The position numbers and the translations under genes were made by a program. The notes under the pieces were generated by a model. The model searched no databases. It saw only the letters and a program-made list of their open reading frames with translations, and was not told the origin of the DNA. Source: DATDAH01 sp963845425 (lineage in GTDB: Bacteria > Actinomycetota > Acidimicrobiia > Acidimicrobiales > DATDAH01). From it: a stretch of 64,000 nucleotides of DNA. How positions within the stretch are numbered: position 1 is the stretch's first letter; each line of letters opens with the position of its first letter. This document shows positions 8,191-17,542 of this stretch, piece after piece. The DNA lies in NCBI GenBank assembly GCA_963845425.1, contig CAWJSC010000005.1, forward strand, positions 668,896 to 732,895, read 5' to 3'.

Positions 8191-9510
8191 ATGGACCCAC
8201 TGGACAATCCGTACCGGCCAGGTGCAGGAACACCGCCACCGGCGCTCCTTGGACGCGACGCCCTGATCGACGCCTTCGGTGTGACGGTGCGTCGGGCGGT
8301 TTCGGGGATGCCGGGGAAGAGCCTGATGCCGATCGGCCTGAGAGGCGTCGGTAAGACGGTCTTGCTCAACCGCTTCGGCGAGATCGCCGGTGATGCGGGC
8401 ATGACGACAGCCTTCATCGAAGCACCGGAGACGGGCGACTTCCGGATGCGTTTCGTTCCTCGCCATCCGCATCCGGAAGATCCTCCTCGGGCTGGAGCGG
8501 AGCGGTCCCACTCGGGCGGCGCTTCGAGCCCTGCGAGTCCTGAAGACCTTCACCCTCCAGCTGCCGGACGGCACGCGAGTCGCCATCGATGTCGACGCCT
8601 TGGCGGGCGAGGCGGACTCGGGTGACTTGTCGAGCGACCTCACCGATCTGCTGGTGGCGACCGGTGAAGCGGCAGGAGACCGCAGCGCTGGCCTCCTCCT
8701 CGCCATCGACGAGGTCCAGTACCTCAAGGGCGAGGAGCTCGGTGCGCTCATCAGCGCCATTCATCGCACGACCCAGCTCTCACTGCCGGTGACCCTGTCG
8801 GAGCGAGGCTGCCGCAGCTGCCGTGCGATAAAGAAGAACGGTCAAGCGCTGAGGACGAACAGAGACCGGCTGCTCCCGCCGACAGTAGTCAAGCTCCGCG
8901 CTCATCAGCGCCATTCATCGCACGACCCAGCTCTCACTGCCGGTGACCCTGTCGGAGCGGGGCTGCCGCAGCTGCCTGGGTTAGCCGGCGAGGCCAAGTC
9001 TTACGCTGAGCGACTCTTTGACTTCCCGCTGATCGGATCGCTCGACGACGAGGACGCCCGGGGAGCCATTGCGATTCCTGCCCAGGAACGGGGTGCCCAG
9101 ATCACGGACGGCCGCGCTGGTCTCATCGGCGGAGCTGCAACCAGGGGTATCCGTACTTCCTCAGGAATGGGGCTCCCATCTGGAACGACGCGGCGGGCTC
9201 GCCGATCGCCGAGGACGATGTGCGGTCGGTGCGGCCCATCGTGCTCGATCAACTCGACCGGAACTTCTTCCTCGTCCGCACCGACCGCCTGACTGCCCCG
9301 GTCGACGCGCGACGGTACTCGGGCTCATGGGCGGAGTGGGGCCCGGGACCGCACCGATCGGGCGACATCGCCGCGACCTGGCTACGACAAGTGTGAATCG
9401 GGCTGTCGCCCTTCATCGGGCGCTGGCGGTCACAGCTGATCTCGAAAGGAATGATCTTCAGCCCGGCGCACGGCGACACCGCCTTCACCGTCGCCCCTCT
9501 TCGACGGACT
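8191..9510 (+). pseudogene. AAA-family ATP-binding protein, broken by several frame changes and an internal duplication
   Basis: The first 85 codons encode a good AAA N-terminus, NPYRPGAGTPPPALLGRD then a Walker A loop GLRGVGKTVLLN. Past about base 8445 the frame is lost. A second frame resumes with RIRKILLGLERSGPTRAAL and includes a Walker B block, LLLAIDEVQYL, at 8698-8730. Bases 8744-8822 are then repeated at 8898-8976 (79 bp, one mismatch), separated by 75 bp of unrelated sequence, and each copy carries the same missing base. Fragments continue in changing frames to about 9510 (YPYFLQEWGSHLER and DQLDRNFFLVRTDRL are readable). The intact family is a stand-alone STAND/AAA ATPase of unknown role in actinobacteria. 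Between 9511 and 9732 I see nothing coding. Confidence 0.8.
8744..8976 (+). repeat. 79-bp direct repeat, period 154 bp, inside the AAA pseudogene
   Basis: 8744-8822 and 8898-8976 are identical except for one A/G difference. The intervening segment 8823-8897 has no obvious parent within the gene. Confidence 0.85.
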
Positions 9511-9732
9511 CAGGCCTCGGGAGGTCGACCAGGCGGGCCGAGCGCACCACGTCCACCGAGCTCGCCACCTCGGCGACCTTGACTCAGCAGCTCGGGACCT
9601 GACGACGCACGATGCCGACGGACGCCCAAGGACGGTCGGACGAGTGACCACATGGGCGTGACCACGCCCCTGCCGGGTGACCCTCCCCCTCGTTCCGGGC
9701 CCTGGGGTTCGTGGGGGGTGGGGGAGGGTCGG

Positions 9733-9738
9733 TAACGT
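9733..9738 (+). promoter_or_regulatory. candidate -10 element (TAACGT) for a leaderless SDR gene
   Basis: TAACGT lies 8 bases before the ATG at 9747, and no SD is present between them. Confidence 0.4.
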
Positions 9739-9746
9739 CGCTCGCC

Positions 9747-10508
9747 ATGGACATCAGCGGAGCAGGAGCACTGGTCACGGGTGGGGCGTCGGGCATCGGT
9801 GGGGCGACATCACGTCTGCTGGCCGAGCTCGGCGCGACGGTCACCATCGTCGACCTGCAGGACGAGAAGGGCGAGGCCCTCGCGGCCGAGATCGGCGGGC
9901 GCTACGCCCACGCCGACATCACCGACACCGAAGAGGTCGAGGCCGCGGTCGCCGCGGCGAACGCCGACGGCAACCTGCGCATGGTGGCCAACTGCGCCGG
10001 CATCGGCTGGGCCCAGCGCACCGTCGGCAAGGGGGGCGAGCCCCACGACCTCGGGGTGTTCGAGAAGGTCGTCCTCGTGAACGTGGTCGGCACCTTCAAC
10101 GTGATCCGCCTGGCGGCCGCGGCCATGAGCCACAACGAGCCGCTCGCGGACGGCGAGCGCGGCGCAATGGTCAACATCGCCTCGGTCGCCGCCTTCGACG
10201 GCCAGACCGGCCAGGCCAGCTACTCGGCCGCCAAGGGGGCGATCGTGGGCATGACCCTGCCCATCGCCCGAGACCTCGCCGCCGTCGGGATCCGCGTCTG
10301 CACCGTGGCGCCGGGCACCGTCGACACGCCGATGTTCGCCTTCGCCAGCGAGGACACCAAGGCGGGCCTGGGCGCCGGCGTCCTCTTCCCGAAGCGCATG
10401 GGCCGGCCCGACGAGGTGGCCTCGCTCCTGGCGGAGATCTTCCGCAACAGCTACCTCAACGCCGAGACCATCCGCCTCGACGGCGGGATCCGGATGCCGC
10501 CGAAGTAG
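9747..10508 (+). CDS. SDR family oxidoreductase, type 2 3-hydroxyacyl-CoA dehydrogenase-like
   Basis: 253 residues. Classical short-chain dehydrogenase: the cofactor loop VTGGASGIGGATSRL, the NCAGIG segment, a catalytic Ser in NIASVAAF and YSAAK. The C-terminal part (FPKRMGRPDEVASLLAEIF, NAETIRLDGGIRM) is the pattern of HSD17B10/HSD10-type 3-hydroxyacyl-CoA dehydrogenases, which oxidise L-3-hydroxyacyl-CoA with NAD+ in fatty-acid or branched-chain catabolism. The ATG at 9747 is chosen over upstream in-frame starts because MDISGAGALVTGG gives the normal family N-terminus and sits 8 bases after a TAACGT hexamer. It is convergent with the HAD gene, 3 bp apart. Confidence 0.85.
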   Translation: MDISGAGALVTGGASGIGGATSRLLAELGATVTIVDLQDEKGEALAAEIGGRYAHADITDTEEVEAAVAAANADGNLRMVANCAGIGWAQRTVGKGGEPHDLGVFEKVVLVNVVGTFNVIRLAAAAMSHNEPLADGERGAMVNIASVAAFDGQTGQASYSAAKGAIVGMTLPIARDLAAVGIRVCTVAPGTVDTPMFAFASEDTKAGLGAGVLFPKRMGRPDEVASLLAEIFRNSYLNAETIRLDGGIRMPPK

Positions 10509-10511
10509 CCC

Positions 10512-11111
10512 TCAGCCCCGCCGGCCCACCCAGGTGGGCTCGTGGGCCGCGGCGAGCAGCTCCCGGTCACCCGAGGAGTTGCCGTAGGCCCACAACCGTT
10601 CGGGGGCCTCGCCGCCCAGCCACTCGGTGAGCCGGACCACCTTCTGGTGACCCCGGCAGTTGGGCCCGATCATGGCGCCGGTCAGGCGCCCGGCGTCGTC
10701 GACCTCGAGCTCGACCGCGCACACGCCGTCCAGGCCGAGGTGGTCGACCACCGGGTCCAGGTAGGCCCGCAGGGAGGCGGAGACGATGACCACCTCGTGG
10801 CCCTCCTCCTGGTGCCAGCGGATGCGCTCGACCATCTCGGGCCGGAACTGCTCGGGCAGGCGCTCGCCGTACCGGATGGCGGTGGCGTGCAGGTCCTCGG
10901 CCGGGTGCCCGGCGAGCACCCGGCGCAGGACGGCGGCCTTGTAGGCCTCCCGCTGGTCCGCGGCCAGCAGGGCCGGCACCGAACCGAGGAAGGCCGAGGC
11001 GAACCGGGGACGTCCCGCGAGATGGCGCAGAAAGGGCACGAGGGTGTCCCGGCGGGTGATCGTGCCGTCGAAGTCGAAGGCGGCGACCCGTCGCCCCACG
11101 CCTTCAGCCAC
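10512..11111 (-). CDS. HAD-IB family phosphatase (SerB-like)
   Basis: 199 residues with a GTG start. HAD motif I is AAFDFDGTITRRDTL (two Asp, with Thr after Gly), motif II is VIVSASLRAYLDP, and motif III/IV is near WAYGNSSGDRELLAAA. The arrangement and size match the HAD-IB / TIGR01490 group (phosphoserine phosphatase-like, often annotated as a hydrolase acting on phosphomonoesters or lysophosphatidate). The substrate is not deducible. The gene overlaps the end of the SRPBCC gene by 8 bp, so they are co-transcribed. Confidence 0.8.
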   Translation of the reverse strand: MAEGVGRRVAAFDFDGTITRRDTLVPFLRHLAGRPRFASAFLGSVPALLAADQREAYKAAVLRRVLAGHPAEDLHATAIRYGERLPEQFRPEMVERIRWHQEEGHEVVIVSASLRAYLDPVVDHLGLDGVCAVELEVDDAGRLTGAMIGPNCRGHQKVVRLTEWLGGEAPERLWAYGNSSGDRELLAAAHEPTWVGRRG

Positions 11112-11538
11112 CGGTGACGACGGCCTCCAGGCGCTCGAGGGTCTTGTCCATGTTGGCGGGGTGCTTCTTCGGGTAGCCCATCAGCTCGATGAACTTGGGG
11201 ACCCGGGCCGTCGACCAGTCGAAGGTCTCGGTCACCTTCGTACCGCCGTCGACGGGCTCCAGCTCGTAGCGCCAGCGGTGCTTGCCGAAGTGCTGCCAGG
11301 CGATGAGCCGGTCCTTGTCGTACTCCACGACCTCGTTGCTGATGCGGTAGGGGAGCCCGATGCGCATGTTCATGCCGAACTTGGAGCCGAGCTCGAGGGG
11401 CGCCGGATCGCCCGTGGCCCCCTTGACCGAGCCGGAGCCGTCGAAGTCGGCGTGACGGTTGGCGTCGGCGATCACGGCGAAGATCGCCTCGGGGGGTGCC
11501 GCGATCACGCGGCTGACGGACACCTGCTGGTCAGACAT
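11104..11538 (-). CDS. SRPBCC family protein (polyketide cyclase/START-like)
   Basis: 144 residues. The N-terminus VSVSRVIAAPPEAIFAVIADANRHADFDGSG is the standard SRPBCC helix-grip opening, followed by beta-rich segments (RIGLPYRISNEVVEYDKDRLIAWQHF) and a closing amphipathic helix. The fold binds hydrophobic ligands in a deep cavity; a specific ligand cannot be inferred. TAGCGT lies 7 bases before the ATG (11546-11551 on this strand), so it is probably leaderless and the first gene of a two-gene operon with the HAD phosphatase. Confidence 0.75.
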   Translation of the reverse strand: MSDQQVSVSRVIAAPPEAIFAVIADANRHADFDGSGSVKGATGDPAPLELGSKFGMNMRIGLPYRISNEVVEYDKDRLIAWQHFGKHRWRYELEPVDGGTKVTETFDWSTARVPKFIELMGYPKKHPANMDKTLERLEAVVTGG

Positions 11539-11548
11539 GGCATCGACG

Positions 11549-12447
11549 CTACTTGCCGAGGATCGCCCTCAGGCCCGACTCGAGGTCGGGATGGGTGAAC
11601 GTGAACCCGTCGGCGTCCAGGACCCTCGGGTACACCCGCTGGGAGGCGTAGAGGAAGGTCTCGGTGGCCTCGCCGCCGAGGAGGATCTTGGGGCCGAAGC
11701 GGGGGACGGGCAGGAACGTCGGCCGGTGCAGGACCTCGCCCAGGGTGGTGGTCAGCGTGTGGTTGGTCTCGGGCTCCGGGGCGGTGAGGTTCACCGGTCC
11801 CGACACCTCGGACTCGAGGAGGTGGCGGATGGCCCGGACCTCGTCCTCCAGGGTGATCCAGCTCCAGAACTGGTCGCCGGAGCCGAGGCGGCCACCGAGA
11901 CCCAACTTGAAGAGGGGCAGGATCTTCTCCAGCGCGCCACCGCCGGGGGCCAGGACGATGCCGGTGCGCAGGAGGACCACCCGGATGCCGGCGGCAGCGG
12001 CCGGGGCGGTGGCCGCCTCCCAGTCCGCACAGAGCTCGGCCAGGAAGTCGGCGCCCGCCTTGCTCTTCTCGGTCAGCTTCTCGGCGCCCCGGTCGCCGTA
12101 GTACCCGATGGCCGACCCCGAGAGCAGGGCCCGAGGGCGGGGCGTCCAACCCGGCCAGGGCGTCGGCCAGGAGGGTGGTTCCGTCGACCCGGGCGTCGCG
12201 GAGCTCCCGCTTGCGCTCGTCGGACCAGCGCTTGTCGCCGATGCCGGGCCCGGCGAGGTGGACCACGGCGTCGGCCCCCTCCAGCCCGGCCCGGTCGATC
12301 TCGCCGGCGTCGACGTCCCAGCGGACCTCGTCGGGCCCCTTCGGCGCCCGTCGCACCAACCGGCGCACCCGGTGCCCGTCCTCGTGCGAGAGCGGCGACG
12401 AGGGCGGTGCCGATGAGGCCGCTGCTCCCGGTGACGATCACGTCCAT
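11549..12447 (-). pseudogene. TIGR01777 (SDR39U1/YfcH-type) epimerase with two frame changes
   Basis: Read across two single-base frame changes this gives a full-length (about 298 residue) NAD(P)-binding epimerase-family protein: MDVIVTGSSGLIGTALVAAL (Rossmann loop), a switch near 12402 to HRVRRLVRRAPKGPDEVRWD, AVVHLAGPGIGDKRW, a switch near 12140 to SGSAIGYYGDRGAEKLTE, and then VVLLRTGIVLAPGGGAL to the DUF1731-like C-terminus LPVPRFGPKILLGGEA. Both switches lie in GC runs and the protein on each side is well conserved, so a base-calling error is as likely as a real pseudogene. The cellular role of this family is poorly defined. Confidence 0.75.
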
Positions 12448-12477
12448 GGGTCCCACGGTAGGGGGTACCCGCGACCG

Positions 12478-12483
12478 TAAGGT
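12478..12483 (+). promoter_or_regulatory. candidate -10 element (TAAGGT) for a leaderless LapA-like gene
   Basis: The hexamer ends 6 bases before the ATG at 12490, in the 40-bp gap between divergent genes. Confidence 0.4.
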
Positions 12484-12489
12484 CGGGGC

Positions 12490-12720
12490 ATGGCCGAAGG
12501 GAACGGGAACACCAACAGCCGGGTCGGGCTCGTCGGACTGGTGCTCGCGGCGCTGGCGCTGCTGGCCTTCGTCGTCCAGAACACCGAGGACGCGACGTTC
12601 AACTGGCTGATGATCGAGATGACCATGCCCCTGTGGCTGGCCCTGGTCATCGCCGCCGTCCTGGGGGCGGTGATCGCCAACCTCGGCGGTTGGATGCTGC
12701 GGCGAAACCGGCGGACCTGA
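12490..12720 (+). CDS. LapA/DUF1049-like small membrane protein
   Basis: 76 residues with two predicted transmembrane helices, VGLVGLVLAALALLAFVVQN and LWLALVIAAVLGAVIANLGG, the spacing typical of the LapA (DUF1049) domain. The first helix is followed by the family-typical QNTEDATFNW and the second by a basic cytoplasmic tail, RRNRRT. In E. coli LapA takes part in lipopolysaccharide assembly control; in actinobacteria the role is unknown. The start is supported by the adjacent TAAGGT. Confidence 0.75.
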   Translation: MAEGNGNTNSRVGLVGLVLAALALLAFVVQNTEDATFNWLMIEMTMPLWLALVIAAVLGAVIANLGGWMLRRNRRT

Positions 12721-12762
12721 AACCCGCTAAAGGAAATCGGCGCCGAACGTCGATAAGAGGAC

Positions 12763-13635
12763 GTGCGATTCAGGACCCTTCTGATCTCGCTGGTCGTCGG
12801 CGTGCTGCTGGCTGGACCGGCCGTGGCCGCCGAGGCGGCCGAGGCCGCCGCCCCCGGGGCCCGACCCGACGGCGCCATCCGGTTGATCGACCAGTCCTCC
12901 TACGTCGGACGCGGCGTGTTCAACACGACCGGCGTCGGCCAGACGCGCGAGCGCCGCATCGGCGAGCGCGGCCGCGGCATCTTCGTCGTGCGGGTGGACA
13001 ACGAAGGGGCGGCGACCGACGACTTCCGGCTCTCGGGCTCCAGCCACAGCGTGAAGTTCTCGGTCCAGTACCGGGTCGGGGGCGTCGATGTGAGCGCGGC
13101 GGTCAAGGCCGGCACCTTCGTCCTCCGCGACCTCGCGCCGGGCGAAGCACGCACGGTCACCGTCATCGTCTCCACCCGCCGGTCGGTGCCGAAGGGCACC
13201 ACCAAGGTCGTGTGGCTCCGCTCCCGGTCGATGGCGACGAGCAACGTCGACGCCGTCCGGGCCCTCGTGGTCCGACCGCTGTACAGCGACGACCAGGTCA
13301 CCGTCGCCGGGCAGATCAACGCCAGCCGGACGTCGAGGGGCCTCAGCCGCCTGGCCATGAACCGGACCCTGGCCACCAAGGCCCAGGGCTGGGCCCAGCA
13401 CCTGGCCGCCATCGGTCGGCTGGAGCACTCCGATCTCACCGCCGGTGTCCCGTCGAACTGGCGGGCCCTGGCCGAGAACGTCGGCTACTACACCACCCTC
13501 GCCAACGTGCACCAGGCGTTCATGGACTCACCGGGCCACCGGGCGAACATCCTCGGCCCGTACACCTTCGTGGGCACGGGGGTCGCCCGGTCCGGCAGCC
13601 GGGTGTACGTCGTCCACGTCTTCATGCGGACCTGA
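12763..13635 (+). CDS. secreted CAP-domain (SCP/PR1) protein with an N-terminal TGVGQTR module
   Basis: 290 residues. It starts with GTG (GAGG a few bases upstream) and a signal peptide (RFRTLLISLVVGVLLAG then AVAA-E). Residues about 30-165 form a beta-rich module starting ARPDGAIR, with core FNTTGVGQTR and an LAPGEARTVTV segment. The same module ends the two beta-propeller proteins at 49.6-53.0 kb. Residues about 180-290 are a CAP domain: INASRTSRGLSRLAMN, WAQHLAAIGRLEHSD (His), NVGYYTT and FMDSPGHRANIL, ending YVVHVF. CAP proteins are extracellular; bacterial ones have unclear activity. The order (module first, CAP last) is the reverse of the other two proteins. Confidence 0.85.
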   Translation: MRFRTLLISLVVGVLLAGPAVAAEAAEAAAPGARPDGAIRLIDQSSYVGRGVFNTTGVGQTRERRIGERGRGIFVVRVDNEGAATDDFRLSGSSHSVKFSVQYRVGGVDVSAAVKAGTFVLRDLAPGEARTVTVIVSTRRSVPKGTTKVVWLRSRSMATSNVDAVRALVVRPLYSDDQVTVAGQINASRTSRGLSRLAMNRTLATKAQGWAQHLAAIGRLEHSDLTAGVPSNWRALAENVGYYTTLANVHQAFMDSPGHRANILGPYTFVGTGVARSGSRVYVVHVFMRT

Positions 13636-13638
13636 GGC

Positions 13639-15012
13639 TCAGAGCCGCTCGAACCCCCGCCGGACCTCCCAGTCCGACACCGTCTTGTTGAACTCGTTCC
13701 ACTCCTGCACCGCGGTGTTGACCAGGTGCTTGTGCACGTCCTCGCCGAACGCCTCCCGGGCCACGGTCGATCCCTCCAGCAGCCCGATGGCGTCGACCAG
13801 CGTGTGGGGCACCCGCAGCAGGTCCTCGGCCTCGTAGCCGTTGCCCGCGTAGGGCTCGCCGGGCTCGAGGCCGTTGCGGATCCCGTGCAGGCCGGCCGCG
13901 ACCTTGGCCGCCAGGGCGAGGTAGGGGTTGGCGTCGGCGCCGGGGATGCGGGACTCCACCCGGTAGCCCTGGCCGTGGCTGACCACCCGCAGGCCGAGGG
14001 TGCGGTTGTCCTTGCCCCAGCCGATGGCCGTGGGCGCCCACGAGTCGGGCTGGTAGCGCTTGTAGGAGTTGACGAACGGGGCGTAGCACCACGCCAACTC
14101 CCGGGTGGCGGCCATCTGGCCGCCCAGCCAGCCCCGGAAGACCTCGCTCATGTGGTGGGGGCCGTCCTCGTCCCACATCAGGCTCTTCTCGCCCGCGGCG
14201 TCCCAGACGCTGGAGTGGATGTGGCAGCTGGAGCCGACCTTGTCGAAGGCGTACTTGGCCATGAAGGTGATGGCCTGGCCGTTGAGGGCGGCGATCTCCT
14301 TGACCCCGTTCTTGTAGATCGTGTGGCGGTCGGCCATCTCCAGGGCCTCGGCGTAGTACAGGTTGATCTCGTGCTGGCCGTGCTCGGCCTCGCCCTTGGA
14401 GAACTCCACCGGGACCCCGGCCCCGTCCATGCCGTTGCGGATCTGGCGGATGAGGTACTCGTCCTTGGTGGTCTGCAGGATGTGGTAGTCGAGGATGTAG
14501 TCGTTCTGCGGGGTCAGGCCCCGGTAGCCGGCGGCGGCCGCCTCCTCGTAGGACTCCCGGAACAGGATGAACTCCAGCTCGGTGCCGCACATGATCGTGA
14601 AGCCCATCTCGGCCGCCCGCTCGAGCTGGCGGCGCAGGATCGTGCGGGGGGCCACCTCGACGGGCTCACCGGTCTCCTCGTCGAAGAGGTCGCACATGAC
14701 CAGGGCGGTGGCCTCCAGCCACGGGATGCGACGCAGGGTGGCCAGGTCCGGCCGGCAACTGAAGTCGCCGTAGCCCTTCTCCCAGGTGGCGTACTCGTAG
14801 CCGGGCAGGACGTTCATGTCGACGTCGACGGTCAGCAGGTAGTTGCAGGCCTCCACCGAGCCGTCGATGACGTGGTCGAGGAAGTAGTGCCCGGTGACCC
14901 GCTTGCCCATGAGGCGGCCCTGCAGGTCGGGGAAGACGACGAGGATCGTGTCGATCTCGCCGCTGCGGATCATCTCTTCGAGGGCGCTGCGCTCCAGCGG
15001 TGAAGGTGCCAT
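13639..15012 (-). CDS. glutamine synthetase family protein (GlnA3/A4, gamma-glutamyl-amine ligase-like)
   Basis: 457 residues, starting MAPSPLERSALEEM. The GS fold is clear: VDVDMNVLPGYEYATWEKGYGDF, the metal-site blocks MCGTELEFILF, FSKGEAEHGQHEINL and HIHSSVWD, and the NPYLALAAKVAAGLHGI helix. The substrate-side segments differ from housekeeping GlnA (no Tyr-adenylylation loop) and resemble the GlnA3/GlnA4 or PuuA-like enzymes that glutamylate polyamines, ethanolamine or other amines using ATP. It is divergent from an aldehyde dehydrogenase 53 bp away, a pairing also known in gamma-glutamylated polyamine catabolism. The specific amine is inference only. Confidence 0.85.
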   Translation of the reverse strand: MAPSPLERSALEEMIRSGEIDTILVVFPDLQGRLMGKRVTGHYFLDHVIDGSVEACNYLLTVDVDMNVLPGYEYATWEKGYGDFSCRPDLATLRRIPWLEATALVMCDLFDEETGEPVEVAPRTILRRQLERAAEMGFTIMCGTELEFILFRESYEEAAAAGYRGLTPQNDYILDYHILQTTKDEYLIRQIRNGMDGAGVPVEFSKGEAEHGQHEINLYYAEALEMADRHTIYKNGVKEIAALNGQAITFMAKYAFDKVGSSCHIHSSVWDAAGEKSLMWDEDGPHHMSEVFRGWLGGQMAATRELAWCYAPFVNSYKRYQPDSWAPTAIGWGKDNRTLGLRVVSHGQGYRVESRIPGADANPYLALAAKVAAGLHGIRNGLEPGEPYAGNGYEAEDLLRVPHTLVDAIGLLEGSTVAREAFGEDVHKHLVNTAVQEWNEFNKTVSDWEVRRGFERL

Positions 15013-15053
15013 GGCGCGTGAGCATGGCACGGACCCCGGGTGCGTGCGCTCCG

Positions 15054-15059
15054 TACGAT
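15054..15059 (+). promoter_or_regulatory. candidate -10 element (TACGAT) for the aldehyde dehydrogenase gene
   Basis: TACGAT ends 6 bases before the ATG at 15066, with no SD present. Confidence 0.4.
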
Positions 15060-15065
15060 GACCCG

Positions 15066-16516
15066 ATGGCCGACCACCGTGACCTGCTGATCGGCGGGGT
15101 CGCCCGCCCCGCCGCCGAGGGCGAGACCTTCGAGGTCCACAACCCCCACGACGGCTCGGTCGTGGCCTCGGTGGCCAAGGGCGGGGTGGCCGACGTGGAC
15201 GCCGCCCTGACCTGTGCCACCCGGGCCTTCGACGAGGGCCCCTGGCCCCGGATGCCCGCCGTCGAGCGGGGCCGGGTGCTGCTGCGCGGCCGCGGCGCTG
15301 CTGCGGGAGCGGGCCGAGCAGTTCGTGGCCTGCGACGTGGCCAACGCGGGCAAGCCGGTGGCCAGCGCCCGGTGGGAGGTCGAGGCCACGGCGTCCACCT
15401 TCGAGTACTACGGCGGGGCGGCCAACAAGGTCCACGGCGAGGTCCCGCCGGTGGCCAAGCCGGGCCTGGCCGTGGTCCTCCGGGAGCCGGTGGGCGTGTG
15501 CGCCCTGATCGTGCCGTGGAACTTCCCGCTGATGATCGCCGGGTGGAAGGTGGCGCCGGCGCTGGCCTGCGGGAACACCGTCGTGCTCAAGCCCGCCAGC
15601 TACACGCCGCTGTCGGCGCTGCTGCTGGGCGAGCTCCTCGTCGACGCCGGCGTCCCGCCCGACGCCGTCTCGGTCCTGCCCGGCCCGGGCGCCAGCGTGG
15701 GCGACGTGCTGGTCGGCGATCCCCGGGTGCACAAGATCAGCTTCACGGGCGAGACCACGACCGGCACCCGGATCCTGCAGCAGTCGGCCCCCAACATCGC
15801 CCGGGTGGCGCTGGAGCTGGGCGGGAAGTCGCCCTGCATGGTGTTCGCCGACGCCGATCTCGATCGGGCCGCGGCCGAGCTGCCCATGGCCGTGTTCGAC
15901 AACGCCGGCCAGGACTGCTGCGCCCGGGCCCGGGTGCTGGTCGAGCGCCCGGTGTACGACGACTTCGTCGCCGCCTTCGCCCGCCACACCGAGGCCGTGG
16001 CGGTCGGCGCCCCGACCGCGGCGGGCACCGAGATGGGGCCCCTGATCTCCGGCCGCCAGCGGGACTCGGTGGCCGGCTACGTGGCCCTGGGCCAGGAGGA
16101 GGGGGCCGAGCTGGTGACCGGCGGGGTCGTGCCGGCCGACGCCGACCTGGCCGAGGGCGCCTATCTCACGCCCGCGGTCCTGGCCGGGGTGGACAACGAC
16201 ATGCGGGTGGCCCGGGAGGAGATCTTCGGCCCGGTGGCCACCGTCATCGCCTTCGACACCGAGGCGGAGGCGGTGGCCCTGGCCAACGACTCCGTCTACG
16301 GCCTCTCCGGGCTCCCTGTGGACCCGGGACGTGGGCCGGGCCATCCGGGTGGCCAAGGCCGTCCGGACCGGCGTCCTGTCGGTCAACACCAACTCCTCGG
16401 TGCACCAGGAGGCCCCGTTCGGCGGCTACAAGCAGAGTGGCCTGGGCCGGGAGAGCGGCCTGGCCGCCATGGCGGCCTACACCGAGCAGAAGACGGTGTT
16501 CCTGTCTGACGTATGA
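15066..16516 (+). pseudogene. NAD(P)-dependent aldehyde dehydrogenase with two frame changes
   Basis: Joined across two single-base frame changes it gives an ALDH of about 483 residues. Frame 1 (15066 to about 15287): MADHRDLLIGGVARPAAEG and VHNPHDGSVVASVAKGG. Frame 2 (about 15287-16307) holds the cofactor and active-site blocks IVPWNFPLMIAGWK, FTGETTTGTRI, LELGGKSPCMVFADAD (Glu) and NAGQDCCARARVLV (catalytic Cys region). It then returns to LWTRDVGRAIRVAKAV...APFGGYKQSGLGRESG. Neither switch has a recoding signal. Oxidation of gamma-glutamyl- or amino-aldehydes would suit the divergent glutamine-synthetase-like neighbour, but this is inference. Conservation on both sides suggests a sequencing error or very recent inactivation. 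Confidence 0.8.
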
Positions 16517-16585
16517 GGTAGGCGCGCTCGGCACGGCGATCACGGTTGTCGGGGTCGGGCCGCCCGCTGCCACACTGCTGACCTC

Positions 16586-17524
16586 ATGCATGTGCTCGTC
16601 ACCGGCGGCGCCGGCTTCATCGGGGCCAACCTGTGTGCCGAGCTGGTCGAGCGTGGGGTCGCGGTCCGGGCCCTCGACGACCTCTCGACCGGTCTGCCGG
16701 CGAACCTGGACGGCCTCGACCTGGAGTTGGTCGAGGGCTCCATCACCGACGCCGACCTCATGATCCGAGTGGCGGCGGACGTGGACGCCGTGGTGCACCT
16801 GGCGGCTCGCTCGTCGGTGCCCCGCTCCATCGCCGACCCCGTCGCCTGCCACGAGGTCAACACCGACGGGACCTTCCGGGTGCTCGAGGCGGCGCGTGCG
16901 CACGGTCTGCCGGTGGTCGCCGCGTCGTCGTCCTCGGTGTACGGCGGCAACCCGACGATCCCGAAGCACGAGCACCTGGCCCCGATGCCCCTCAGCCCCT
17001 ATGCCGCCAGCAAGCTGGCCAACGAGGCGCTGGCCCTCTCCTACCAGCACGTCTACGGGCTGCCGGTGCTCATGTTCCGCTTCTTCAACGTCTACGGACC
17101 GCGGCAGCGAGCCGATCACGCCTACGCCGCCGTCGTGCCGAAGTTCATCGACGCTGCGCTCGCCGGTCGACCCCTGGAGGTCCACGGTGACGGCCGTCAG
17201 TCCCGGGACTTCACCTTTGTGGCGACGGTGGTCCGGGTCTTGGCCGAGGCGGCGACGAACCGCGTGCACCACGACACCGCGGTCAACCTCGCGTTCGGGT
17301 CACGGACCGATCTCCTCGACCTCATCGGCCGGGTCGAGCGCCTCGTCGGCCATCCGGTCGAGGTTCGCCACACCGACTCCCGGCCCGGCGACGTGCGCCA
17401 CACCCAGGCCGACAACACGGTCCTACGTGGCCTCTTCCCCGCCATCGAGCCGGAGTCGCTGGAGGACGGACTGGCGGAGACCGTCAGCTGGTTCAGGGCG
17501 ACCATGGGTGACGGCCCGAGCTGA
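16586..17524 (+). CDS. NAD-dependent epimerase/dehydratase (UDP-sugar 4-epimerase-like)
   Basis: 312 residues of the extended SDR family: VTGGAGFIGANLCAELVERG (nucleotide loop), VHLAARSSVPRSI, a catalytic Ser in AASSSSVYG, SPYAASK (YxxxK) and the FNVYGPRQ motif of UDP-glucose/UDP-GlcNAc 4-epimerases. It would supply an epimerised or dehydrated nucleotide sugar. It ends 18 bp from the convergent DprE1 gene, so it could feed the arabinan or surface-glycan pathway nearby. Exact sugar specificity cannot be assigned. Confidence 0.85.
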   Translation: MHVLVTGGAGFIGANLCAELVERGVAVRALDDLSTGLPANLDGLDLELVEGSITDADLMIRVAADVDAVVHLAARSSVPRSIADPVACHEVNTDGTFRVLEAARAHGLPVVAASSSSVYGGNPTIPKHEHLAPMPLSPYAASKLANEALALSYQHVYGLPVLMFRFFNVYGPRQRADHAYAAVVPKFIDAALAGRPLEVHGDGRQSRDFTFVATVVRVLAEAATNRVHHDTAVNLAFGSRTDLLDLIGRVERLVGHPVEVRHTDSRPGDVRHTQADNTVLRGLFPAIEPESLEDGLAETVSWFRATMGDGPS

Positions 17525-17542
17525 GGAGCGGCCTCGCTCGCC

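Noticed and set aside
15066..16516. Programmed frameshifting in the aldehyde dehydrogenase gene
   Set aside because: No slippery heptamer with downstream structure is evident, two shifts would be needed, and similar shifts occur in many unrelated genes here.
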